Of a stretch of 34,406 nt of DNA, positions 25,143 to 32,944 are shown in pieces. The stretch spans positions 1 to 34,406 of the forward strand of contig JBDKTO010000005.1 in NCBI GenBank assembly GCA_039680175.1, given 5' to 3'. The stretch's first letter is position 1; each line of letters starts with the position of its first letter. The position numbers were made by a program, and so were the translations under genes. This DNA is from Veillonellales bacterium. GTDB lineage: Bacteria; Bacillota; Negativicutes; JAAYSF01. The notes below the pieces were generated by a model. That model searched no databases, was not told the origin of the DNA, and saw only the letters and a program-made list of their open reading frames with translations.

Positions 25143-26351
25143 ATGAGTGACGTTAAAAAAGTAGTATTAGCTTATTCCGGTGGTCTGGATACCTCAGTTA
25201 TTATTCCGTGGCTGAAAGAAAATTATGACTGCGAAGTTATTGCCATGTGCGCCGATATCGGTCAAGGCGACGAACTGGCTCCGGTCAGGGAAAAGGCGCT
25301 CAAATCCGGTGCCAGCAAAGTGTATATTGAGGATTTAACCAAAGAATTCGTGGAAGATTACATATGGCCGACACTGAAAGCCGGTGCAATTTATGAAGGC
25401 AAGTATCTGCTGGGGACTTCTTTTGCCCGTCCGCTCATTGCCAAGGCACTTGTAAGAATTGCCGAACTGGAAGGTGCGGATGCTATTTCTCATGGCGCTA
25501 CCGGTAAAGGCAACGACCAGGTACGGTTTGAACTGACAGTTAAGGCTTTGGCACCGCAGCTGAAAATTATTGCCCCCTGGCGGCTGTGGGATATCCGCTC
25601 CCGGGAAGATGCCATTGATTATGCGGCAAAACACAACATTCCGGTACCGGTAACCAAAAAGCGCCCTTACAGCATGGATCGGAATATTTGGCATCTGAGC
25701 CATGAAGGCGCCGACCTGGAAAATCCCTGGAATGAACCGAAAGACGACGTCTTTATGGTTACCACTACTCCGGAAAAAGCACCGGACAAAGCTGCTTATG
25801 TTGAGATTTCCTTCGAAAAAGGCATTCCGGTAGCGGTTGACGGAGAAAAACTGGATGCTGTTGCTCTGCTGGAAAAATTAAATAAATTAGGTACCGCCAA
25901 TGGTATCGGCATCACCGACATCGTGGAAAATCGTTTGGTAGGGATGAAATCCCGCGGTGTGTATGAAAATCCCGGCGGATCAATTTTGTATTACGCTCAC
26001 CGGGAACTGGAATATTTGACCCTTGACCGGGCTACCCTGCATTATAAAGAACAAGTCGCTGTGCGTTATGGTGAATTGGTTTATGACGGAATGTGGTTTG
26101 CTCAGTTGAAAGAGGCTCTGGATGCTTTCGTCAATTCCACCCAGGAGACTGTAACCGGTGTCGTACGGTTAAAATTATATAAAGGCAATATTATCAGTGC
26201 CGGTTCCAAGTCGCCATACTCTCTGTATCATGAAGGTTTTGTAACGTTCAGCCGGGATGAAGTGTACAATCAGGCCGATGCGGAAGGCTTTATCAACTTG
26301 TTTGGTTTGCCCCTGAAAGTTCGGGCGTTAATGCAAAAGGGAGCGAAATAG
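25143..26351 (+). CDS. argG: Argininosuccinate synthase
   Basis: ArgG makes argininosuccinate from citrulline, aspartate and ATP. The 402-residue product begins [20 protein letters not shown], with the PP-loop SGGLDTS, and continues with [30 protein letters not shown] and the C-terminal [13 protein letters not shown]. The frame is open upstream across the repeat, but AAGGAGGA at 25127-25134 supports the ATG at 25143. argH follows after 2 nt. Confidence 0.97.
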   Translation: MSDVKKVVLAYSGGLDTSVIIPWLKENYDCEVIAMCADIGQGDELAPVREKALKSGASKVYIEDLTKEFVEDYIWPTLKAGAIYEGKYLLGTSFARPLIAKALVRIAELEGADAISHGATGKGNDQVRFELTVKALAPQLKIIAPWRLWDIRSREDAIDYAAKHNIPVPVTKKRPYSMDRNIWHLSHEGADLENPWNEPKDDVFMVTTTPEKAPDKAAYVEISFEKGIPVAVDGEKLDAVALLEKLNKLGTANGIGITDIVENRLVGMKSRGVYENPGGSILYYAHRELEYLTLDRATLHYKEQVAVRYGELVYDGMWFAQLKEALDAFVNSTQETVTGVVRLKLYKGNIISAGSKSPYSLYHEGFVTFSRDEVYNQADAEGFINLFGLPLKVRALMQKGAK

Positions 26352-26353
26352 CA

Positions 26354-27760
26354 ATGAGTATGTGGGGCGGTAGATTTACCAAAAGCACCGATGTAATGGT
26401 GGAGGAATTTACCTCCTCCATTTCTTTTGACAGCCGCATGTACAAAGAAGATATTGCCGGCAGCACGGCTCATGCCCGGATGCTGGCTAAATGCGGCATT
26501 TTAAGTGCGGCGGAAGCCAAAGTTATCGTCGACGGCCTGCAGTCCATTCTCGCTGATATCGAAGCCGGGAATTTTGATTTCCAGATTTCTCTGGAAGACG
26601 TTCATATGAATATTGAAAAGCGGCTGACGGAGCGCATTGGTCCTGTCGGCGGCAAACTCCATACCGCTCGCAGCCGGAACGATCAGGTTGCACTCGATAC
26701 TCACATGTATCTGCGTAAGGAAATTACGGCTATTGCCAAACTGCTGATTGATTTGCAGCAATCAATCATGGACGTAGCCCAAAAATATCCTCATGCCATC
26801 ATGCCGGGCTATACTCATTTGCAGCGGGCTCAGCCTATTTTATTCTCCCACCACCTCATGGCTTATTTCTATATGCTGGCCCGGGATTTTTCCCGGCTGG
26901 AAGGCGTGCGGGAACGAACGGATATTATGCCTTTGGGGGCGGGAGCTCTGGCGGGGACCACATTCCCCATTGACCGGCACTTTGTCGCCGAGCAGCTCCA
27001 GTTTGCCCGGGTCTATGAAAACAGCCTTGATGCCGTCAGCGACCGGGATTATATTCTTGAATTCCTTTCCTTTGCGTCCATTTTGATGATGCATTTAAGC
27101 CGTATCAGTGAGGAGATTATTTTCTGGTCTTCGGCTGAGTTCAACTTTATTGAACTGGATGACGCTCACTGCACCGGTTCCAGCATTATGCCTCAGAAAA
27201 AAAATCCCGATGTCGCCGAACTGGTTCGCGGTAAAACCGGCAGAGTATTTGGTCATCTTATGGCTATGCTGACAGTGGCGAAAGGACTGCCTCTGGCTTA
27301 TAATAAAGACTTACAGGAAGATAAAGAAGGTTTGTTTGATACCATTGACACGGTTAAGTTCAGCTTGACCGTATATGCGTCGATGCTGCGGGCCATGAAA
27401 GTCAATCAGGCGCGGATGGGCGAGACGGTGCGCCATGATTTCTCCAACGCAACCGATATGGCCGATTATTTGGTGAAAAAGGGCTTGCCTTTCCGCCAGG
27501 CCCATGAAGTGGTTGGCAAATGCGTACGTTATTGTATCGATCAGCATAAATGGCTGATGGATTTATCGCTGAAGGAATACAAACAATTTTCTCCCCTCTT
27601 TGAGGCGGATATTCTGGAAGCGATCAAAATCGAGACCTGCGTTGAGGCGCGAAACTCGTATGGCGGAACTTCACCCGCTCAGGTAGCACAATCGCTGACA
27701 ACTGCCGGTAAAATTCTGTCCAAAGAAGAAAGTGCTCTTGCCACGTATACAAAAGATTGA
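26354..27760 (+). CDS. argH: Argininosuccinate lyase
   Basis: ArgH splits argininosuccinate into arginine and fumarate, the last step of the pathway. The 468-residue product begins [20 protein letters not shown] and has the conserved [14 protein letters not shown], the [13 protein letters not shown] segment and the fumarase/aspartase-family signature [12 protein letters not shown] at about residues 275-287, which holds the catalytic Ser. It is the last gene of the operon, followed by a terminator. Confidence 0.97.
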   Translation: MSMWGGRFTKSTDVMVEEFTSSISFDSRMYKEDIAGSTAHARMLAKCGILSAAEAKVIVDGLQSILADIEAGNFDFQISLEDVHMNIEKRLTERIGPVGGKLHTARSRNDQVALDTHMYLRKEITAIAKLLIDLQQSIMDVAQKYPHAIMPGYTHLQRAQPILFSHHLMAYFYMLARDFSRLEGVRERTDIMPLGAGALAGTTFPIDRHFVAEQLQFARVYENSLDAVSDRDYILEFLSFASILMMHLSRISEEIIFWSSAEFNFIELDDAHCTGSSIMPQKKNPDVAELVRGKTGRVFGHLMAMLTVAKGLPLAYNKDLQEDKEGLFDTIDTVKFSLTVYASMLRAMKVNQARMGETVRHDFSNATDMADYLVKKGLPFRQAHEVVGKCVRYCIDQHKWLMDLSLKEYKQFSPLFEADILEAIKIETCVEARNSYGGTSPAQVAQSLTTAGKILSKEESALATYTKD

Positions 27761-27763
27761 TTT

Positions 27764-27800
27764 AAAATGTTTCTCACATATGTGAGAGACATTTTTTTAT
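27764..27800 (+). terminator. Rho-independent terminator of the arg operon
   Basis: AAATGTTTCTCACA (27765-27778) pairs with TGTGAGAGACATTT (27781-27794) with one G-U pair, centred on CACATATGTG, and runs into TTTTTTTAT. The stem is long and AT-rich. Confidence 0.9.
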
Positions 27801-27880
27801 AACTTAATAATAATTAAAGGTTTTCCCTGATATTGGGTAGAATAGATAAATGTAATACTATGAGCTGAGGAGTTTATTTG

Positions 27881-28699
27881 ATGCTGTTACAAATCCAAGG
27901 AATTCTTTCAACAGTCGGAATGTTGGATGTTGTGGATATTCTTATCGTGGCTTTCGTTGTATATAAAACCTATTTTATGATCCGGGACACTCGGGCATTA
28001 GCGCTGGTAAAGGGACTGATTATTCTGCTCGTATTTACCTTAGCCAGTAAGTGGCTGGGGTTAAACGTCATTAACTGGCTGCTGCAGAAGACCATGACTG
28101 TAGTTTTGGTTGCCTTGCCGGTGGTCTTTCAGCCGGAGCTTCGCCGGGCGCTGGAACAGCTGGGACGAGGCCATTTGTTCGGTAAAAACGTGTTTTTAAA
28201 TGAAGAAGAGACGGCAAATCTGCTTGACGAAATTGCCAAGGCCGTAGCGGTACTATCGCAGAACAAAATCGGCGCTTTGATTGTTCTGGAGCGGGAAACA
28301 GGCTTACAGGATTATATCGAAACAGGGATAAAAGTGGACGGCTTTGTATCCAGTGAATTTTTGATTAATATTTTTATCCCCAATACGCCGCTGCATGACG
28401 GGGCGGCCATTCTCAGGGGCAACCGGTTAAGCGCGGCGGGTTGTCTTTTACCGCTGACAGAGGATCGCAGACTGAATAAAGAATTGGGCACACGCCATCG
28501 GGCGGCCATCGGCATTACCGAACAGAGCGACGCCGTGGTAGTGGTGGTCAGTGAAGAAACCGGTATCCTTTCCATTGCCCGGGGCGGACAATTGCAGCGC
28601 TATTTGGATGCCGCTTCTTTAAAGGACGAACTGCGTCCCCTGTTTGCCGGCAAACATTCTGCGCTGGCAGACTTGCGTAATTGGAGGAAATCGCAATAA
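27881..28699 (+). CDS. cdaA: Diadenylate cyclase CdaA
   Basis: CdaA (DacA) makes cyclic di-AMP from two ATP at the membrane. The 272-residue product has about three N-terminal hydrophobic segments (to about residue 90) and a DAC domain with the catalytic DGA motif (Asp173, in PLHDGAAIL) and the RHR motif (residues 205-207, in GTRHRAAIGI). The numbering closely matches Bacillus CdaA. A TTG at 27878 is in frame, but GAGGAG at 27867-27872 fits the ATG at 27881. It is followed by cdaR with a 1-nt overlap and by glmM further on, the classic cluster for this cyclase. Confidence 0.96.
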   Translation: MLLQIQGILSTVGMLDVVDILIVAFVVYKTYFMIRDTRALALVKGLIILLVFTLASKWLGLNVINWLLQKTMTVVLVALPVVFQPELRRALEQLGRGHLFGKNVFLNEEETANLLDEIAKAVAVLSQNKIGALIVLERETGLQDYIETGIKVDGFVSSEFLINIFIPNTPLHDGAAILRGNRLSAAGCLLPLTEDRRLNKELGTRHRAAIGITEQSDAVVVVVSEETGILSIARGGQLQRYLDAASLKDELRPLFAGKHSALADLRNWRKSQ

Positions 28700-29616
28700 T
28701 GGACAGATTCCCCAAAAAAAATATGACCGCCAAAATACTGGCTGTCATATTTGCCACTATGTTATGGCTGTATGTAATGAACGAGCAAAATCCACCGGTA
28801 GAAGTCAGCTTTCAGGCCCCGCTGGAAGTTCGCAATTTGGCGGGAAGTCTGATTGTCACTGATGTGCCTGATATTGTCCGGGTTAAAGTGCGGGGACCCC
28901 GCAGCGCGATTGCCGCGATTACAGCGCAGGATATTAAGTGCTACATTGATTTAAAGGGATTGGAAGAAGGTCAGCATTCCGTTAAGATACATACCTCTAT
29001 TCCGGCCAGTCTGGAAGTAGTGGAGGTGATGCCGGATAAGGTACGGCTGGTGATTGATTCCATCATTAGCCGACAGCTGCCGGTTGATGTCAATTTGAAA
29101 GGGACGCCGCTGTCTGGTGCTGCCATTGGTAAAGTGCTGCCAAGTGTGGCGCAGGTCAAGGTTGTCGGCACCCGGAGTGTGATGGATGCTGCGGAAAAAG
29201 TAGTGGCTCAGGTGGATGTAAGCGGCCGCAGCGCCGATTTTACCGTAGAAGCGCCATTAATTGCCGTTGACCATGAAGGAAAAGCAGTGGAAGGATTGAC
29301 TCTCTATCCGGCTACTATTAATGTAAGCCTGACGATTAGCAATCTCAGCCGGAAAACAGTTCCGGTAAAAGCAGTACTGGCGAATGAACTGGCTAAAGGG
29401 TTGATACTCCAGAGCATTACCGCTGAGCCGGATAAAGTGGAATTATTAGGCGACGGACAATTGCTGGAAAAGGTGGATGCGATATTGACCGAACCGATCA
29501 ATTTAACTGAAATTAATAAAAGTATGGATAAAGAGGTCAAACTGCAGCTCAGGGAAGGCATAACCGTGCAAAAAAATACGGTATTGGTGCACATTACCGT
29601 AGAGAAGAAACTGTGA
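28699..29616 (+). CDS. cdaR: CdaA regulator, YbbR-domain protein
   Basis: CdaR is anchored in the membrane with its YbbR repeats outside, and it modulates CdaA activity in Firmicutes. The 305-residue product has one N-terminal anchor (ILAVIFATMLWLYVMNEQNP) followed by about three YbbR-like beta-rich repeats, each starting near a PVEVSFQAPLEVRNL-, LPVDVNLKGTPLSGA- or TVPVKAVLANELAKG-type segment. The ATG at 28699 overlaps the cdaA stop in TAATG, behind GGAGGAAA, so the two are coupled. An upstream in-frame start (28681) lies within cdaA and is less likely. Confidence 0.93.
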   Translation: MDRFPKKNMTAKILAVIFATMLWLYVMNEQNPPVEVSFQAPLEVRNLAGSLIVTDVPDIVRVKVRGPRSAIAAITAQDIKCYIDLKGLEEGQHSVKIHTSIPASLEVVEVMPDKVRLVIDSIISRQLPVDVNLKGTPLSGAAIGKVLPSVAQVKVVGTRSVMDAAEKVVAQVDVSGRSADFTVEAPLIAVDHEGKAVEGLTLYPATINVSLTISNLSRKTVPVKAVLANELAKGLILQSITAEPDKVELLGDGQLLEKVDAILTEPINLTEINKSMDKEVKLQLREGITVQKNTVLVHITVEKKL

Positions 29617-29642
29617 CATGAAGGCAAAGGAGCGATAAACTG

Positions 29643-31238
29643 TTGTTGCGCGTAACAAATCTTCGGGTTGCTTTGGATCATGATGCCTCACTGAAAAAAA
29701 TAGCCGCCAAGCGTCTGCAAATACCACTTCAAGCTGTGCTTGAGGTGGTTATTGTGCGTAAAGCCCTTGACGCCCGGCGAAAATATAATATAAACTTTGT
29801 ATATTCCCTGGATGTTCGCACTAGTTTACCTGAAGGACAAACTATAAGTAAATTCCGGAATGACCGGGATGTTGCTTTAGTACCCGACCTGAAGCCGCAG
29901 CCGATTATCCCCGGCTGCAAGCCTTTGGATTCCCAGCCGGTTGTAGTAGGACTGGGACCGGCCGGCATGTTTGCCGCCCTTATGCTGGCCAAACAGGGGT
30001 ATCACCCTCTGGTTTTGGAGCGGGGGCGGGATGTGGATTGCCGTACCCGGGCGGTGGCTGACTTTTGGCGCAGCGGAAATTTTGACGCAGCTACCAATGT
30101 GCAATTTGGCGAAGGCGGTGCCGGTACCTTTTCCGACGGTAAGCTGACCACCAGAGTACAGGACCCCCGCATGGGAGAAGTGCTGGATATACTGGTGGAA
30201 GCCGGTGCTCCACCGGAGATCCGCTATGAGCATAAGCCCCATATCGGTACGGATAAATTGCGGACCGTGGTAAAGAATATCAGAAATCGCATTCTCGCTT
30301 TAGGCGGGCAGGTGGAGTTTGAAGCCAGAGTGACGGATGTGAAGATAAAAGACGGCAGCCTGCAGGGATTGGTGATCAATGAAAATCGTTATATTCCCTG
30401 TCAGGCCGCTTTATTCGGCATTGGCCACAGCGCTCGGGATACCTATGGAATGCTGTACCGGCGGGGGGTAGCCATGGAAGCGAAGCCTTTCGCCGTCGGG
30501 GTGCGGATTGAGCATCCCCAGGAACTGATTGACAAGGCGCAGTATGGGCCATCTGCCGGTCATAAAAAACTGGGGAGGGCTGATTATGCCCTCGTTTATC
30601 ATGACAAAGCGAGCGGCCGTACCGCCTATTCCTTCTGCATGTGTCCGGGCGGTTTGGTGGTAGCCGCCGCCTCCGAAGCAGGCGGCGTGGCCACCAATGG
30701 AATGAGCTTGTACGACAGGGCTTCCGGTATCGCCAACAGCGCCCTGGTAGTCAATGTGAATCCGGCGGACTGCGGCCGGGATGTATTGAGCGGTATTGAT
30801 TTTCAGCGGCAGTACGAACAGCTGGCCTACCAATACGGGGGATCAAACTATTATGCTCCGGTGCAAACGGTAGGCGACTTTTTAGCCGGTACTTCCGGCA
30901 GCAAAGATTTTCTCACTCCACCCAGCTATCAACCGGGCTTTACAGCGGTGGACCTGCATCATTGCCTGCCTTCTTTCGTTACCGGCGCGCTAGCCGCTGC
31001 CCTGCATGATTTTGACCGGAAAATTAAAGGCTTTAGTCATAAACAGGCGGTCATGACCGGAGTGGAAACCAGGACATCGGCTCCGGTGCGGTTGGTACGC
31101 ACGGAACGGTATTTGTCCGTCAATACTGCCGGCTTTTATCCCATCGGCGAGGGAGCCGGGTATGCCGGCGGCATCATGAGCGCCGCCCTTGACGGACTGA
31201 ATGCTGCAATTGCAATTATTACTGAATATAAGCCATAG
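29643..31238 (+). CDS. Uncharacterised FAD-dependent dehydrogenase (COG2509-type)
   Basis: This 531-residue flavoprotein belongs to a conserved family without an assigned substrate. Residues 1-95 form an N-terminal domain (LRVTNLRVALDHDASLKKIA). It is followed by an FAD-binding Rossmann motif (VVVGLGPAGMFAALMLAKQG, about residues 99-118, then LVLERG), a second conserved segment (QFGEGGAGTFSDGKLTTR) and a C-terminal FAD motif (PIGEGAGYAGGIMSAALDG). No membrane segment is seen. The start is TTG 29643 behind AAAGGAG. It lies 26 nt after cdaR and 37 nt before glmM, so it is co-transcribed with c-di-AMP and cell-wall precursor genes. A link to either pathway is inference. Confidence 0.88.
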   Translation: MLRVTNLRVALDHDASLKKIAAKRLQIPLQAVLEVVIVRKALDARRKYNINFVYSLDVRTSLPEGQTISKFRNDRDVALVPDLKPQPIIPGCKPLDSQPVVVGLGPAGMFAALMLAKQGYHPLVLERGRDVDCRTRAVADFWRSGNFDAATNVQFGEGGAGTFSDGKLTTRVQDPRMGEVLDILVEAGAPPEIRYEHKPHIGTDKLRTVVKNIRNRILALGGQVEFEARVTDVKIKDGSLQGLVINENRYIPCQAALFGIGHSARDTYGMLYRRGVAMEAKPFAVGVRIEHPQELIDKAQYGPSAGHKKLGRADYALVYHDKASGRTAYSFCMCPGGLVVAAASEAGGVATNGMSLYDRASGIANSALVVNVNPADCGRDVLSGIDFQRQYEQLAYQYGGSNYYAPVQTVGDFLAGTSGSKDFLTPPSYQPGFTAVDLHHCLPSFVTGALAAALHDFDRKIKGFSHKQAVMTGVETRTSAPVRLVRTERYLSVNTAGFYPIGEGAGYAGGIMSAALDGLNAAIAIITEYKP

Positions 31239-31275
31239 ATCATTTCAGGAGAAAGAGAAGGGAGAACAAAACCAT

Positions 31276-32622
31276 ATGGCAAGACTTTTTGGAACAGATG
31301 GAGTAAGAGGAGTAGCGAATAAAGATCTCACGCCGGAACTGGCTTTTAAATTAGGCTGGGCCGCGACTACCTATTTTGGCGAAGAAGTTCATTCTCAGCC
31401 GGTGATTCTCATTGGCCGGGATACCCGCATTTCAGGGTTAATGCTGGAAGCCGCTCTTGCCGCCGGTATCTGTGCGGCAGGGGGAAAAGCTATTGTCGCA
31501 GGAGTTGTGCCGACTCCGGCGATTGCCTATTTAACCCGCAAGCGCAAGGCCCAGGCTGGGGCGGTTATTTCCGCATCCCATAACCCCTTTCCCGATAACG
31601 GTATCAAATTTTTTGCCGGCACCGGGTATAAGCTGCCTGACGCCGTAGAGGACAAGCTGGAAGAATTGGTAGGCAGAACGGAAGAAGATCAAAAAAACCG
31701 GCCAATAGGCGATAAGGTTGGTATTGTAGCGTACCATCATGATTTAATTAAAGAGTATATTGACTATGTTGCCAGTACGGCCAAAGCAGAGTTCCAGGGA
31801 CTGAAAGTGGTTGTCGACTGTGCAAACGGCGCTGCTTTTGAGGCAGCTCCCGTATTACTGAAACGCTTAGGCGCCGAGGTTGTCGTCATTAATAATAAAC
31901 CCACCGGCACCAATATCAATGACGGCTGCGGCTCAACTCATTTGGAACAGCTGCAGCAAGCAGTTACAACCCATAAAGCCGACCTGGGCATCGCCCATGA
32001 CGGCGACGCCGACCGCTGCCTGGCTGTAGATGAACAGGGAAATGTGGTTGACGGTGATCAGATCATGGTGATCTGCGCCCTAGAACTGATGCGGCAGCAG
32101 AAATTGAAGGATAATAAGCTGGTAGCAACCGTAATGAGCAACATCGGGCTGCACCAGGCCATCAAAAAAGCCGGCGGGACAGTAGCAGTCACACCGGTCG
32201 GCGATCGCTACGTGTTGGAAACAATGCTGGAAAAAGGCTATGTATTAGGCGGAGAACAGTCCGGACATATCATCTTTAGCGATTTCAGTACCACCGGCGA
32301 CGGACTCATCACTGCCCTGCAGCTGCTTACCGCTCTTCGCCACAGCGGCAAAAAACTGTCCGAACTGGCCGGCTTAATGACCCGGTTTCCCCAGCTATTG
32401 GTCAATGTGCGGGTCAAATCGAAAGCAGGCTGGGAGGATAACCCGACAATAAAGGCTGCCATTCAGGCCGGCGAAACCGAGTTGGGCGAAGAGGGGCGCA
32501 TTTTGGTTCGCCCTTCCGGTACCGAGCCCTTAATCCGGGTGATGGCGGAAGGCTTCAGCCTGCCGGATTTGGAGCGGATTGTGAATGGGATTGCGGCGGT
32601 CATTAAAAAAGAACAATCCTAG
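31276..32622 (+). CDS. glmM: Phosphoglucosamine mutase
   Basis: GlmM converts glucosamine-6-phosphate to glucosamine-1-phosphate on the way to UDP-GlcNAc. The 448-residue product starts MARLFGTDGVRGVANKDLTP and has the phosphoserine loop ISASHNPFPDNGIKFF (Ser101 is phosphorylated in this family). It also has the metal-binding DGDADR and the sugar-phosphate-binding RPSGTEPLIRVM. The frame opens far upstream within the FAD gene, but the conserved N terminus and GAAGGGAGA before it mark the ATG at 31276. In Bacillus, CdaA-CdaR and GlmM interact physically. Confidence 0.97.
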   Translation: MARLFGTDGVRGVANKDLTPELAFKLGWAATTYFGEEVHSQPVILIGRDTRISGLMLEAALAAGICAAGGKAIVAGVVPTPAIAYLTRKRKAQAGAVISASHNPFPDNGIKFFAGTGYKLPDAVEDKLEELVGRTEEDQKNRPIGDKVGIVAYHHDLIKEYIDYVASTAKAEFQGLKVVVDCANGAAFEAAPVLLKRLGAEVVVINNKPTGTNINDGCGSTHLEQLQQAVTTHKADLGIAHDGDADRCLAVDEQGNVVDGDQIMVICALELMRQQKLKDNKLVATVMSNIGLHQAIKKAGGTVAVTPVGDRYVLETMLEKGYVLGGEQSGHIIFSDFSTTGDGLITALQLLTALRHSGKKLSELAGLMTRFPQLLVNVRVKSKAGWEDNPTIKAAIQAGETELGEEGRILVRPSGTEPLIRVMAEGFSLPDLERIVNGIAAVIKKEQS

Positions 32623-32651
32623 TTGACCGGGAAAGAATAATGTATTAGAAT
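32623..32651 (+). promoter_or_regulatory. Sigma-A-type promoter of glmS
   Basis: TTGACC (32623-32628) and TAGAAT (32646-32651) are spaced 17 nt apart, each a 5/6 match. The -35 starts immediately after the glmM stop codon. It gives glmS a leader of about 285 nt containing a hairpin and the ribozyme. Confidence 0.75.
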
Positions 32652-32660
32652 GAGAGAGCA

Positions 32661-32687
32661 AGGGAGCACAACAGTGCTCCTTTATTC
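32661..32687 (+). terminator. Terminator-like hairpin between glmM and glmS
   Basis: GGAGCAC (32663-32669) pairs with GTGCTCC (32674-32680) around AACA, with two further pairs outside (A-T and a G-U), followed by TTTATT. For transcripts coming from glmM it is a normal terminator. For the glmS promoter it lies at about +3 to +30, so it may act as a 5' stabilising hairpin or weak attenuator. Confidence 0.78.
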
Positions 32688-32715
32688 ATATAGTAAGATA
32701 TTGGCAGGAGGTGAG

Positions 32716-32733
32716 ATGATGAGGCAGGCATAG
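32716..32733 (+). other. Possible leader mini-ORF (MMRQA) upstream of the ribozyme
   Basis: A perfect Shine-Dalgarno run AGGAGGTGA (32706-32714) is followed by ATGATGAGGCAGGCATAG, encoding four or five residues. It lies in the transcribed leader 32 nt before the glmS ribozyme. It could be a translated leader peptide or a ribosome-standby site, or chance. No family is recognised. Confidence 0.25.
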
Positions 32734-32765
32734 AAAATGGAATTCAGCCGAAAATAACGAGAAAA

Positions 32766-32904
32766 GCGCTGGTGCTTGTTTGTTGTCAGACAAGCAGACG
32801 AGGCAGGGGTTTATCGAATTGTCAGCGGGTGCCCCTCGGCTGGTGCGGCCGTGAGAACGTCGACAAAACCATAAGGCGACTTATGGGACAAAACGGCGGA
32901 GCAA
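32766..32904 (+). promoter_or_regulatory. glmS ribozyme (glucosamine-6-phosphate riboswitch)
   Basis: This self-cleaving RNA uses glucosamine-6-phosphate as cofactor and destabilises the glmS mRNA. The conserved core is seen in GACGAGGCAGGGGTTTATCG (32798-32817) and then AATTGTCAGCGGGTGCCCCTC (32818-32838). The 5' strand of P1, CGCT, pairs with AGCG, while other glmS ribozymes I recall have CGCC with GGCG, a compensatory change. P2 forms from GCTTGT/ACAAGC. The 3' part has CCATAAG-GCGA-CTTATGG (32869-32886), a GNRA hairpin, inside CGTCG/CGGCG. Cleavage is expected between A32765 and G32766. glmS starts 41 nt after it. Confidence 0.94.
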
Positions 32905-32944
32905 TTGATTTATTATTTTGTAAAAATTAGGAGGAATTTACCCT

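Noticed and set aside
27815-27861. Sigma-A promoter for cdaA
   Set aside because: Several -10-like words (TAGAAT, TACTAT) are present but none has a convincing -35 at 16-18 nt. A promoter is likely between the arg terminator and cdaA, but I cannot place it.
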